DNA from: Coemansia sp. RSA 922
Lineage: Eukaryota; Kickxellomycota; Kickxellomycetes; Kickxellales; Kickxellaceae
Length of the DNA: 19,728 nt
Direction: 5' to 3'
NCBI GenBank assembly: GCA_027577415.1
Contig: JANBQS010000371.1
Span: 1-19,728 of the forward strand
The position numbers and the translations under genes were made by a program. The notes below the pieces were generated by a model. That model made no database searches. It had not been told where the DNA came from and saw only the letters and a list, made by a program, of their open reading frames with translations. Positions 7,140 through 16,195 of the stretch are shown here, one piece after another (the stretch's first letter is position 1; the number at the start of each line of letters is the position of its first letter).

Positions 7140-7605
7140 CTCTAAGAGCAATATGCGGTTGTGCTAGCGGTCGTAAAGCAAGAGGCGAGGAGGGCGAGAG
7201 AAAAAAAAAGAGATATCCGGTTAGCTGCCAGGGGTGCGAGAAAGTGAGCGAGAAAGAGAGTTAGAAAGAGACGAGAGAGTGCTAGTGAGGGGAGGAAGTT
7301 GAGAAAGGGCTCTGAGAGGGGGGACATAAACACTAATAAGCACTTTTGTGTGTCTGCGCTGTTGCAAACGGAAGACGAGGATTTACGAAAGAACCACGCC
7401 ATGTGCGGCTCGGGGGGTGAAAATGATTCCATGGCTCGTTGTTGGCTCACTGGGCTCGTGTTTACGTTAACCGACGAATTTAATTTCGTTTTCTTTTTGA
7501 CATTTGTTCCTTTCTTGCAAAAGCTTTTTTGTCCTTTTTTTTCTTGTACTCGAGTACACACTATTTTTTGTTTATTTATTTATTTATAATTTCCTCCCAG
7601 CAAGA
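7140..7605. promoter_or_regulatory. Divergent promoter, Sel1 gene and CAP-G
   Basis: These 466 nt separate two head-to-head genes. About 7180-7320 is almost all purines on the plus strand, so the leader of the Sel1 gene would be CT-rich, as is common in fungal promoters. Next to the CAP-G start lies a TTTA repeat (7567-7588) ending in a TATAA-like sequence, only about 20 nt from the ATG. No ATG-started ORF of coding character is present. Confidence 0.45.
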
Positions 7606-10521
7606 ATGCCGTCAAAGAGCAAGGGCGGTCCCGACACAATAGCCTCGTTGCGCTCTGTAATCCCCAGTATCTTTGATGCCGCGCAGAGGAGCGCCACGGG
7701 CCACCGCAAACACGCAGTTGCCCTCCACACGCTACAAACAAAGTGCCACGACGTAGACGCAGAGGGTCTAACAGGCGAAGATGCGTTCAACAAGGAGTTT
7801 ATCCGCAACCTCAACAAAGTCCTGGGCATCAAGAAGCGTGAGCCCAGCGCCGATAAAGTTGTCAAGCTAGTAGCGACATTTGTCCAAGTCAGCCACGAAC
7901 TAGACATGCAAGCCTTGGCCAAGGCCAAGGCCAAGCTAGTCGATACCGACGACGTGTTTTCGGCCGAGCCAGAGATGGACGTAGACACTGTGTCGTCGCG
8001 ATTTGTCGAGCTTTTGATAAAGTACCTGTTGCAAGGGTTCCAAGCCAAGGAGAAGCTCACGCGTATGCGATGCTGCCAGATTGTTGCCATGTCTGTAACG
8101 AGTTTGGGCGAGATTGACGAGCAGCTGTATTTTGATCTTATCAAGAAGCTGACGGAGCGGATCCGCGATAAAGAGGCCTCGATCAGGGTACACGCAGCGA
8201 TAGCCCTGTCAAAGTTGCAGTCTGGAGAAGATGAGGATGGCGGCGAAGTGACCGAAGCGCTATTGAGTCTTTTGCAGCACGACCCTAGCGCTGAAGTGCG
8301 TCGCGCGGTGCTGTTGAATATCGAAAAGAGCCCGTCCACTTTGCCCTTTGTGCTGGAGCGTGCTCGCGACGTTGACCCGACCAACCGCAAATGCCTGTTT
8401 CTCAAGGTGATGCCGTCCATTGACTACCACCTGCTGAGTATCGAGGACCGCGAGCGACTGCTAGCCGCGGGTGTCAACGACCGCGACGTCAACGTCAAGC
8501 GCGCCTGTGTGCGTATGGTGGGCGAGAGCTGGCTTACGTTTGCCGAGGAAAACCTCTTGGAGCTGACCTCGTCTTTGGATGTAGTCGACAGCCCCGTGGC
8601 TAGCAAAGTCATGCAGGCACTGTTTACGTCGTATCCAGAGATCCCGGAGAACTTGCAGTTTGACAACGATATGTGGGAGACGCTGACGCCCGAAATGACG
8701 TTTATCATTCGTTCTATTCTCGAGTACTATTTCGAGCGCAAGGACGCCGACCAGACCGATAAGCACTTGCCCGAGGTCATGAAGCTGGCCCAATTGCTCG
8801 AGACCTTTGGCTCAAAGCTCGAGAACGAGGAAAACGAAGAGCTGCGCCCGGACTTTGAGTTTATCATCCACCAGCTGTTGCTCATCGCCAAGATGTCCGA
8901 TTTTCCCGATGAGCTGGGTCGCCGGCAGATGCTGACGCTGATGCGCAAGATGATATTGGTGCCCGAGATTCCCGAAAACAACATCGAGGCCATTACCGAC
9001 ATTATTCGCAAGCTGTCGATTAACGAGCAAGACTTTATCCGCATAATGGTAGAAGTCGTCTCGGACGTACGCGAAACACCCTCACTAGCCGATAGCATCG
9101 ACGAGCATGATGCGGTGACAGAGGCGCTGCTAGTCAGCATGAAGAGCTTGATGATCATCAAGTACATTTTGCAGCGCTGCTTCGACACGCTCAGCGAGGG
9201 CTCGTCGATGTACGGGTTGCTGACCGAGTGCGTTGTTCCTGCTGTGCAGAGTTCCGAGATGGTGCTACAGGACTATGGCATCGAGTGTCTGGCGCTCTGC
9301 TGCCTGCTCGATAAGAGCCTGGCCATCGACAATCTCGCCTTGTTTGTGCAGGCGGCTACCGAGGGTAAGGCCGAGCTCCGTACCAAGGGTCTATCGGCAC
9401 TACTCGATTTGGCGTTTATGTACGGAATCAGCGATTTGGCGCCGTCCGTAGGCAGCGCCAGCGATTTCGTCGAGCTTTTATATGGAGAGCTTTCTAATGG
9501 CGACGAAAATACCCAGGCTATGGTCGGTGAGGGCATTGCGCGTCTGCTCTATGCACATCGTATTCCCGAGCCAGCCAAGGTGCTGGAGGAGCTGTTGGTC
9601 CTATACTACCATCCGTCGACTAGCAGCAACTATGCATTGCGCCAGTGCCTGACGTACTTCTTCCCTGCCTTCAGCTACATGGCTCACGACAACCAAGCCG
9701 TCATGCAACAAGTGACGGTCAGCACCATATGCCGTCTAGGCAGCGTGTTGAAGCAGCAGACTGGCGATGCTCAAACTGGCGCTACCCAAGGGCAAGCGGC
9801 CCAGCAGATCGTGGCCTGGGCCGATCCTCGCATTCTTGAGGCGATCAGCGCCATGAACAGTGGATCTAGCGTAAGGACTACGGTAAGGATGGGCGGATAC
9901 ACCCAGCTGGGCGTTGATGCCCTGAAGCGCGTATTCAAGGCATCCCCGGCCACGCGCAAAGTGCTTGTACAGACACTCAACAAGCTAGCCCTTGACGAGA
10001 GCTCGCCCCAGACCCAGCTTCAGCAGCTGTTTGTGCTCACTCGCGCACTGACACAACAGGAGCTCTTTACCGATATGATTACTCGCAACGCCCTGGCTAG
10101 ATTTGAGACGTCCTTGCTCAAGCTACTTGACATTGAGAAAATCGACGACGTTAACCTCGAATCCTGGCTCGAGGAGCCTGAGATGGCCTCGGTATTTGAG
10201 TTCGTGGCCATGCTTGATACCGAAGAGGACGAGCAAGGCGACGGTAATGGCGAGCATTCCAGCGATGAGGATACAGGTGATTGGGATGTTGGGTCCGATG
10301 TGGGCTCGCCTGAGCGGCCTACAAATGGCCTGCGTTTGGGTGCTCTGGCTGTTAGCTCTGCTATGTCAGTGCCCATGTCGCTAAGGTCGCGGAGTCCTCT
10401 GAAACGGGCTCGAGAGGAGCGTATTGAAGAGCTCACGCGCGAAATCGACGAGCTTCTTGACTCCGAGTCTGGCGAAGAAGATGACGACGATGAAAATGGT
10501 TACATGAGCGCAGAGGAATAA
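7606..10521 (+). CDS. YCG1: Condensin subunit 3 (CAP-G)
   Basis: A 971-aa single-exon protein, similar in length to yeast Ycg1 and human CAP-G. It is alpha-helical HEAT-repeat throughout. Seen: GFQAKEKLTRMRCCQIVA, then RIRDKEASIRVHAAIALSKL, and LLQHDPSAEVRRAVLLNI, a stretch typical of CAP-G. Further on, ECLALCCLLDKSLAIDNL matches the Cnd3 C-terminal domain. The end is acidic (DSESGEEDDDDENGYMSAEE) and preceded by SPLK, a minimal CDK site. Known for the family: CAP-G is one of two HEAT subunits of condensin; with the kleisin it forms the DNA-binding groove that anchors the complex on chromosomes. The start is the first ATG beginning MPSKSKGG; the frame upstream is open but encodes an implausible Phe/Leu run from TTG. 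It converges with DPL1. The symbol follows S. cerevisiae; S. pombe calls it cnd3. Confidence 0.93.
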   Translation: MPSKSKGGPDTIASLRSVIPSIFDAAQRSATGHRKHAVALHTLQTKCHDVDAEGLTGEDAFNKEFIRNLNKVLGIKKREPSADKVVKLVATFVQVSHELDMQALAKAKAKLVDTDDVFSAEPEMDVDTVSSRFVELLIKYLLQGFQAKEKLTRMRCCQIVAMSVTSLGEIDEQLYFDLIKKLTERIRDKEASIRVHAAIALSKLQSGEDEDGGEVTEALLSLLQHDPSAEVRRAVLLNIEKSPSTLPFVLERARDVDPTNRKCLFLKVMPSIDYHLLSIEDRERLLAAGVNDRDVNVKRACVRMVGESWLTFAEENLLELTSSLDVVDSPVASKVMQALFTSYPEIPENLQFDNDMWETLTPEMTFIIRSILEYYFERKDADQTDKHLPEVMKLAQLLETFGSKLENEENEELRPDFEFIIHQLLLIAKMSDFPDELGRRQMLTLMRKMILVPEIPENNIEAITDIIRKLSINEQDFIRIMVEVVSDVRETPSLADSIDEHDAVTEALLVSMKSLMIIKYILQRCFDTLSEGSSMYGLLTECVVPAVQSSEMVLQDYGIECLALCCLLDKSLAIDNLALFVQAATEGKAELRTKGLSALLDLAFMYGISDLAPSVGSASDFVELLYGELSNGDENTQAMVGEGIARLLYAHRIPEPAKVLEELLVLYYHPSTSSNYALRQCLTYFFPAFSYMAHDNQAVMQQVTVSTICRLGSVLKQQTGDAQTGATQGQAAQQIVAWADPRILEAISAMNSGSSVRTTVRMGGYTQLGVDALKRVFKASPATRKVLVQTLNKLALDESSPQTQLQQLFVLTRALTQQELFTDMITRNALARFETSLLKLLDIEKIDDVNLESWLEEPEMASVFEFVAMLDTEEDEQGDGNGEHSSDEDTGDWDVGSDVGSPERPTNGLRLGALAVSSAMSVPMSLRSRSPLKRAREERIEELTREIDELLDSESGEEDDDDENGYMSAEE

Positions 10522-10583
10522 AAAAATATTCATGTCTTTCTTATATATTCTTTCAATTGATAAAAATCCGTATTAAACTTGGG
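10517..10583. terminator. Short convergent 3' ends of CAP-G and DPL1
   Basis: Only 62 nt separate the two stop codons. For CAP-G, AATAAA at 10517-10522 spans its own TAA stop. The spacer is very AT-rich (ATATATTC and TTTCAATTGA), so both genes probably end inside it and the mature 3' ends may overlap. No AATAAA is seen on the minus strand inside the spacer. Confidence 0.45.
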
Positions 10584-12227
10584 CTAAGCGGCATATAGCG
10601 CATCGATAAAGCCCTGAGCGACCTCATCGATGATCGTGGTGTCAGGAACAGTCGAGGCAAAGCCGTAAATGGCCTGAGATCCCTTATTGTAGCCCTCAGG
10701 GTTGGCTTTGACTTGTGCCACCGAATCGCTCAAGTCGCGCAAGAACTCACCTGCAACCGGGACTGTGAGACGAGTGCAAGCAAGATGGAGAGCCGATGGG
10801 TATTGCAATGGGCTGAGATCCCAGCCACGCTTCTTCATCTCGTCCATGACACCAAAGATTCCCACTGGCTCATGCGAGCTAAATGCGACCACCGTAGACG
10901 AAGGCTCGCCAACAACGTAGAGCTCGGGGATCTGCTCAATGCCCTTCTGAATCTCGATCCGGCAGTTGACAATGTCCTTGCACTGCTGCAAGTAGCCATT
11001 GCGGCCCATCTTGGTCATGGCGGCCCAACATCCCGCAATAACAGCACCGCTGCGCGATCCAGCAATAGTAGGCGAGGCATAGATGCCACCGGGCCAAGTA
11101 GAGATAGTAAAATACTGGTAATGGCGCATCTGCTTGTTGAAATACATGACAACCGAGGTTCCCTTGGGCGCGAATCCATACTTGTGCGTATCGCAGGAGA
11201 TTGAAGTCACACCAGGCAAGCGGAAATCGCAGACGATTTCGGGGAACCCGGCCTCCTTGAGGAAGGGCATAATGAAGCTGCCCAGACAGCTGTCAATGTG
11301 GAAGCCGACCTTGTACTTTATCGCCATCCTTCCCAAGGCAGCCAAGTCATCGGCAACGCCGTGGGGGAACGTAGCCGAGGAGCCAACAATAAGGACTGTG
11401 TCAGAGTCGATGGCGCGCCTCATGGCCTTCAAGTCGACCTTTTGCGTAAGCGGATCGACAGGAATGTGAGTGATGCCTATGCCAAAGTACTCGGCAGCCT
11501 TATCGAATGCTGCATGCGCTGTGACGGGGACAACGATGTTGGCATTGTTGATGCCACGTATCTCGCGGCCCCAGACAACGTGAGAACGAACTGCCATGAT
11601 AATGCTCTCGGTTCCGCCCGACGTGGTAGTGCCGCAGCACTTGGCGTCGCCATTATAAAGATCAAGCACCATACGCACGACCTCGGCTTCGATACGGCGT
11701 AGACCAGGGAACACACCTGGATGAAGTGGGTTGGTCAAGTTGTACATGGCGTATGCCTCGTTGGTAAGCCGAACAAGCTCTTCGCCGCCATGGTACACGG
11801 CGCCCGAGGCACGGCCGTTCTTCCAGTCAATGCCAGCCTCATTCTGGCGACGCTTGAGGATCGCCAAGATCTCGTCATCAGACATGCCTTGGTCAGGGAC
11901 GGTCAGGTACTTTGACTCTCCAGGCACTGCGACATTCATGCTGTCCTCGATATCTTTGACTATCTTGCTGATGTTCCTCTGCACGACTATGCCAGTGCCA
12001 GGAGCACGACGTATGTGTCGGACTAATACACCAGCAATCTGCTTCCACAACAGTGAGAACGTGCTGCGTAGGCCGTATATCGATACCTTTTTGGCCATCT
12101 TGAGCGTTTGGCGGAAGAGTACGTAGGCGATGGCTGCGTTGATGAACGCCTGTTTGGGGTTATTGACCGTATAGGTCACCATTCTCTTCCAGTCGACCTT
12201 GGCCAGCGTGCTCATAACCTGCGTCAT
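10584..12227 (-). CDS. DPL1: Sphingosine-1-phosphate lyase (DPL1)
   Basis: A 547-aa PLP enzyme of fold type I, group II decarboxylase family. It splits sphingosine-1-phosphate, or phytosphingosine phosphate in fungi, into a long-chain aldehyde and phosphoethanolamine. This is the only exit from sphingolipid metabolism. Seen: SCDTHKYGFAPKG around residues 345-357, where Lys349 is the expected Schiff-base lysine (human Lys353); GTTTSGGTESI around 199-209 for PLP phosphate; HIDSCLGSF around 310-318 with the cofactor Asp; and YHGGEELVRL. A weakly hydrophobic segment near 27-40 would anchor it in the ER membrane with the catalytic domain in the cytosol, as in Dpl1. The start is the first ATG (12225-12227); the frame opens earlier only at TTG. 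No key residue appears to be missing. Confidence 0.95.
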   Translation of the reverse strand: MTQVMSTLAKVDWKRMVTYTVNNPKQAFINAAIAYVLFRQTLKMAKKVSIYGLRSTFSLLWKQIAGVLVRHIRRAPGTGIVVQRNISKIVKDIEDSMNVAVPGESKYLTVPDQGMSDDEILAILKRRQNEAGIDWKNGRASGAVYHGGEELVRLTNEAYAMYNLTNPLHPGVFPGLRRIEAEVVRMVLDLYNGDAKCCGTTTSGGTESIIMAVRSHVVWGREIRGINNANIVVPVTAHAAFDKAAEYFGIGITHIPVDPLTQKVDLKAMRRAIDSDTVLIVGSSATFPHGVADDLAALGRMAIKYKVGFHIDSCLGSFIMPFLKEAGFPEIVCDFRLPGVTSISCDTHKYGFAPKGTSVVMYFNKQMRHYQYFTISTWPGGIYASPTIAGSRSGAVIAGCWAAMTKMGRNGYLQQCKDIVNCRIEIQKGIEQIPELYVVGEPSSTVVAFSSHEPVGIFGVMDEMKKRGWDLSPLQYPSALHLACTRLTVPVAGEFLRDLSDSVAQVKANPEGYNKGSQAIYGFASTVPDTTIIDEVAQGFIDALYAA

Positions 12228-12520
12228 CTTAAAAATAAAGTTCAAAGAGTAAAAACAAAATAGATAGAAGCGATAAGGGAAAAGAGAAGAAAAGCATACA
12301 CACTCGCTCAGGCTTGGCAGATGATCTCATTTGCAAGCATGTGGGTCCGCCGCTCCCCGCTCTCCCCACATTACCCTAAGCTCCTCTACCCTAACCCAAG
12401 AAGGTTTGAAGTAAGCAAATTTATTAAGCAATCTCTCCTTCATTCTTCGGCTGAGCCGACAACGAGGGGAAGACGTTTGGTGGCCAGGCTCATGCTTGAT
12501 ATAATTTACGACAATAGCCA
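12228..12520. promoter_or_regulatory. DPL1 upstream region and SPT4 3' flank
   Basis: These 293 nt hold the promoter of DPL1 and the 3' end of SPT4, in tandem on the minus strand. A pair of telomere-like boxes lies at 12372-12394, and one half of a 15-nt direct repeat at 12444-12458. No coding frame is supported; minus-strand frames continue past SPT4 only through stops. Confidence 0.45.
12372..12394 (-). promoter_or_regulatory. Two telo-box motifs upstream of DPL1
   Basis: TACCCTAA occurs at 12372-12379 and again at 12387-12394, 15 nt apart. On the minus strand these read TTAGGGTA, about 145-170 nt upstream of the DPL1 ATG. In fungi this word is bound by Myb-type telobox proteins such as Tbf1 and Teb1, which act at ribosomal protein, snoRNA and other promoters. 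The regulatory role here is inferred. Confidence 0.45.
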
Positions 12521-12548
12521 TCAATTCCCTTTCTCTTCGGCCGAGCCG
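12444..12548. repeat. 15-nt direct repeat, both copies CGG-N5-CCG
   Basis: TCTTCGGCTGAGCCG at 12444-12458 and TCTTCGGCCGAGCCG at 12534-12548 differ at one base and lie exactly 90 nt apart. The right copy is inside SPT4 and encodes GSAEE on the minus strand. The left copy, in the 3' flank, would encode GSAEE followed by a stop in the same frame. Both contain CGG-N5-CCG, the inverted-triplet layout bound by fungal Zn2Cys6 factors. Confidence 0.6.
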
Positions 12549-12880
12549 TCGCGAGCATGATACGTGATGCCCTTTTGTGCCAACGCGTCCTCCACATCTT
12601 CGGGAACGCGTCCAGTGACGTGAGCCGCATACACTCCAGGCTCGTAGTTGTTGATATGTGCAAATTTGCCCACCCACGTGCCGTTGGGCTGGAACATGGC
12701 CGTCATACCGTCAAATATGGCGCTAGTGCAGTCTGTAATTGCGTCGTTGCGTCCGCGCATTCGAATGTATCTGTCGCAGTTTGGACATCCCAGGTCGCGG
12801 AACGTGTGATGGTTTTGGACAATGCCACAGATCAAACATGCACGCAGTTGGCGCTTATCCTTTGGAACCCGCAAGTCCAT
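12521..12880 (-). CDS. SPT4: Transcription elongation factor SPT4
   Basis: A 119-aa protein, the usual size for Spt4. Seen: a four-cysteine zinc finger with Cys15, Cys18, Cys32 and Cys35 (CLICG ... CPNC), then the conserved DCTSAIFDGMTAMFQP, WVGKFAHINNYEPGVYA and VTGRVPEDV blocks. Known for the family: Spt4 pairs with the NGN domain of Spt5 to form DSIF, which clamps RNA polymerase II and I on the template and links elongation to capping, histone passage and rRNA synthesis. The start is the ATG at 12878-12880, giving MDLRVPKDKRQLRAC, the standard N-terminus; a further upstream in-frame start would add an unlikely hydrophobic leader. It is divergent from UTP4. The last nine residues (DGSAEEKGN) are variable in the family. 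Confidence 0.95.
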   Translation of the reverse strand: MDLRVPKDKRQLRACLICGIVQNHHTFRDLGCPNCDRYIRMRGRNDAITDCTSAIFDGMTAMFQPNGTWVGKFAHINNYEPGVYAAHVTGRVPEDVEDALAQKGITYHARDGSAEEKGN

Positions 12881-13177
12881 GATATCAAAATACGAGTGTG
12901 AAAAAAAAATAGAAACAATAGTACAGAAATTTATAGCCAACACAAAAGAAACCTATTTCGAACCAAAACCATTTTTAGCAGCAAGGTCATGATCACGTTG
13001 ATTTGATCGGTTGCAAAAAAATTGCACTTATGATTTTCATTCAGAAAAAAAAAAGTTTATTGCTTGGCTTTTCCCTTTGGTTGTCCTTGCTTTTTTTGAA
13101 TTCGGCTGCAGTCCATTATTTTTTGTTTCCATTTCATATCTACCCGCGAATATAGCGTCGGCGCAGAGAGACGGATA
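12881..13177. promoter_or_regulatory. Divergent promoter of SPT4 and UTP4
   Basis: These 297 nt between two head-to-head starts are AT-rich with several A-runs (12901-12909, 13015-13021 and 13045-13055). No TATA box or known ribosome-biogenesis element such as PAC or RRPE was identified. It presumably drives both genes. Confidence 0.4.
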
Positions 13178-15880
13178 ATGCAAGTACACAGGTGTCGATT
13201 TGTGGACTATGTCCCGCAGTCGATCAACGCCATCGAGTTTGCTCCCAGCACATCGGCCTATCCATATGCCGCGGTCGGCCGCGCGAACGGCGACATTGAG
13301 ATCTGGCGCACAAAAGGAAACCTGGTCCACGAAAAGGTAACAAAGCCAACTAAGCTCTGCAGGGACTTGCCAGCAGCCTCACACATATTCTCAGTATTAA
13401 AGTGCCCATTTTATTTTTTTTTGTTTATCCGTGCTTGCAAGTAGACCATACCTGGTATGGTCAATGGATCGCTGGAAACACTGACATGGGCACACCAAAC
13501 CCAGCTTACTCAGGACGACCTGGAGATATTTGATACCCCAAAAGAGTGCGCAGATGCCACGGCGAGACTAGCGGAAAGCGCTCCACGCCTGTTTTCTGCT
13601 GGCCTGAACGCAATTATTGTCGAGTGGGATTTGGCCAAACTCGTGCCCAAGACAGCAGTGGACTCGTATGGCGGTGCCGTATGGTGCATGGCTACCAACC
13701 ACGCACAGACACAGCTGGCAGTTGGCACTGAGGACGGACACATCCGCATATTCGACATTACCAATGGCTCGTTGGTATACAAATCTTGCTTCAACAAGGT
13801 CAACAGTCGCATTCTCTCTGTGGCATGGTCGCATGACGACAAGACAATTGTCACTGGATCGGCCGACAGCTGTGTGCGTATCTGGGACGCCGCCACACGC
13901 ACCGTGAGTGTACGTATGACGCTGCCCAAGGAGGGCCGGGACTCTACGTTGGTGTGGTCCGTTATTGTCTTGAAGAACGGCACGATTGTTTCGGGTGACT
14001 CGCGCGGCCGCGTGTCGTTCTGGAACCCTGAATTGCACGTCATTGAGCAAGAGTTCCGCGCTTTGGGTGCTGATGTGTTGTGCCTGACTGCGGACGAGAC
14101 AGGCCATACGGTGTTTGCCTCGGGCGTCGACCCCAAGATCACTCAGTTCAAGCTCCTGGCCGGAGGCAGCATAGCAGACTCTGCTGCCAATGGCGTGGCG
14201 GGCAAGAAGAAGCTGGTTATTCGGCCCAAGAAGTGGCAGCTGGCTGGATTCCGCCGCTACCACACACACGATGTCCGCGCCATTGCCGTCAGCTCGCACT
14301 TGGAGAACGATCTGATTATCTCTGGTGGTGTCGATACGCAAGTTGCCTATTGCCAGGCTCGCCCGTTCCCTAACGAAAACCCCCATCGCCAGCCGTGCTT
14401 CCCGCCATTGAACAGCGTTATTAGCGTTGCATCTGAAGCCAGTCTGATTCTACAGCGCCAGGGCAATACCCTCAAGCTGTGGGCGCTTGGGAAGGCTGAG
14501 CCTGCGTCGAGACTGTTGGCCGATCAGATGGAGAGCGGGCAGGCATTGCAAGTTTACCAGCGGCAGAAGGACTTGTTGCGTATGGAGCTAAAGACAAAGA
14601 CCAATCTCCTCTGCAGCACTATTTCGCCATCAGGCAGTCTCATTGCTGCCTCGGACGCCGAGGGACCCAAGCTGTACAGCGTCACTTATGCCGACGATAG
14701 CCGGAGCACGGTCCGTGTGCGCCGCATTGGCGAGTTCCCACCGCCGGGCTTTGTGCCAGACTTTTCGGAGAGCCAAGGCGCGGTTCTGATGCAGTTCACT
14801 CCTGACGAGACACGGCTTGTCATTGCCACAGTCGAGGGTTTTGTGTCGGTTGTAGACATCACAGGCTGGAAGTCAAAGCAGTTTGCTACTATCCGCCGCC
14901 ACTGCGGTCATCGCACTACGGAGAGCGAGGTGGAGACTGATGCTGGCAGCAGTGACGTGCCCACGCACCCCGGACTGGCCAGACACCAAGCGGCTGTAGC
15001 TGTCGAGACGCGCACTATCACCAGTATGGCAGTGAGCAAAGATGGCGAATATGTGGCGACTAGCGATTCGACGGGATCGATAATTGTGTCGCAGATATCC
15101 GGCGAGCAACAGGTCGTGGTCCCGCAGCTGGGCCAGGGCGAGAAGAGCGAGTGGCCCACTGCACTGGCATTCGACGAGCAGTCGCGCCTGGTAATTCCGA
15201 CCAGCCTCAACCACCTCTATGTGTTTGATGTCGCTGAGAACGCCTTCACCGAATGGTCGCAGCGGCACTCGCTGGCCGATATTCCACATACCTACAACAT
15301 GATGGCTGACTGCGTTGGCGGCGTTGCTACCAACCCCGAGGAGCCCGACTGCGTATACGCATATTCCGCTAGCCACATCACTCGAGTCGACTTGACTTTG
15401 CCGCCAGGCCCCAAGAGAGCTGTGCTGAACGTGCACAAGCGCAAGCAGATCGAGCACGAGATTATCGCCAAAGTCGTTGAGGAGAAGGAGGAGGCTGATA
15501 GGCGATCCGAAAAGCAGGCTAAGCGCAAGAGAAAGCAAAGCGTTGGCGCTCAGATCAACGGCCACTCCGTTATGGATGTGGATAGGGAGCCTGATACTCC
15601 CAGTATTGGCGACAAGGCTGAGGCAGCTGTTAATGACGATGATGTGGATGCCGATGAGCCGTACAAGGGCAAGGACTGGGAGTCGACTGTCATTGCGCGG
15701 CTTCGTGAGGCTGGAATCAACGCGGAGAGCCCTCATAACTTCCGTATGACCCAGCGTTACCAGAACCTTATGCACGCTTCGTTCATCGACAAGAACACCA
15801 TGGTTGTCATCGAACGGCCCTGGATCGACGTGGCTGCCACGCTGCCATCGGCGTACCACCGCCACAAGTACGGCGCATAG
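13178..15880 (+). CDS. UTP4: U3 snoRNP WD-repeat protein UTP4 (cirhin), two exons
   Basis: Spliced CDS join(13178..13336, 13445..15880), 864 aa. Exon 1 gives the N-terminus MQVHRCRFVDYVPQSINAIEF and the first WD blade up to NLVHEK. Exon 2 resumes with TIPG and continues with WD repeats. Seen: RLFSAGLNAIIVEWDL, GGAVWCMA ... VGTEDGHIRIFD, SVAWSHDDKTIVTGSADSCV and GTIVSGDSRGRVSFW. The end VVIERPWIDV ... RHKYGA fits Utp4 C-termini. A Lys/Arg-rich helix near 716-751 looks like a nuclear or nucleolar signal. Known for the family: Utp4 is a tandem-propeller member of the t-UTP/UTP-A complex, which binds the 5' ETS of pre-rRNA first and starts small-subunit processome assembly and rDNA transcription. 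The ATG at 13178 gives the expected N-terminus. Intron retention stops at TAG 13442-13444. Confidence 0.93.
13337..13444 (+). other. UTP4 intron, 108 nt
   Basis: The 5' splice site is GTAACA after AAG (13336); the 3' splice site is GCAAGTAG ending at 13444, after a T-rich tract. The junction is in phase 0 and joins HEK to TIPG, as expected for Utp4, where human cirhin has QEKFFPG. The branch site is unclear; ATTAAA near 13397 is one candidate. Confidence 0.85.
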
Positions 15881-16195
15881 ACGCTGTGTCGTTTATAATT
15901 CTTTTTTAAAACAAAATCCAAAATACACTTTGCTACACTCCTATATATGCTTGTGAGTGATGATATCAAGTGAGCCATCTGACCCACTTTATATTTGTTG
16001 CCCAGGGATTTGGGCTGTTGCTTATTTTGCGCCTTTTTTTTTCCCTTTGTGTTAAATTATTAAATTATTTTCAAATTCGTTCAATCGCCACTCGACATTG
16101 CGTCCTCTCGAATTGTTAGAGTGGCTATAATATCTCTACTCTAGTCAAAAAAACGTATTACTGCTCCTCTAAACCGCCGAACTGTTGGAACGTAA
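15881..16195. promoter_or_regulatory. UTP4 3' flank and STE50 promoter
   Basis: These 315 nt contain no supported ORF. A TATAAT sequence at 16126-16131 lies 65 nt upstream of the STE50 ATG and may be its TATA element. An AT-rich TTAAATTATTAAATTATTTT stretch lies near 16052. Box C/D-like words at 15957-15982 were considered and rejected. Confidence 0.4.

Noticed and set aside
7584..8420. 278-codon open frame antisense to CAP-G.
   Set aside because: It overlaps the conserved N-terminal HEAT region of CAP-G and looks like a compositional shadow (Ser/Arg/Thr rich).
12360..12400. Interstitial telomere or chromosome end from the CCCTAA words.
   Set aside because: Only two separated boxes, flanked by housekeeping genes on both sides, so not a telomere; treated as possible protein-binding sites instead.
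14873..15865. 330-codon open frame antisense to UTP4.
   Set aside because: It is a mirror of the UTP4 frame caused by codon bias. Its translation is repetitive in Leu, Val and Ser, with no domain, and UTP4 homology on the other strand is clear.
15957..15982. Possible box C/D snoRNA: GTGATGA at 15957 and CTGA at 15979, with AAGTGAGCCAT between them able to pair with the 18S AUGGCUCAUU region.
   Set aside because: C and D boxes are only 15 nt apart, there is no terminal stem and no C' or D' partner, and the position five nt from CTGA would target a C that, to my knowledge, is not a methylated site (the nearby known site is A100 in yeast numbering). The pairing is short enough to be chance.
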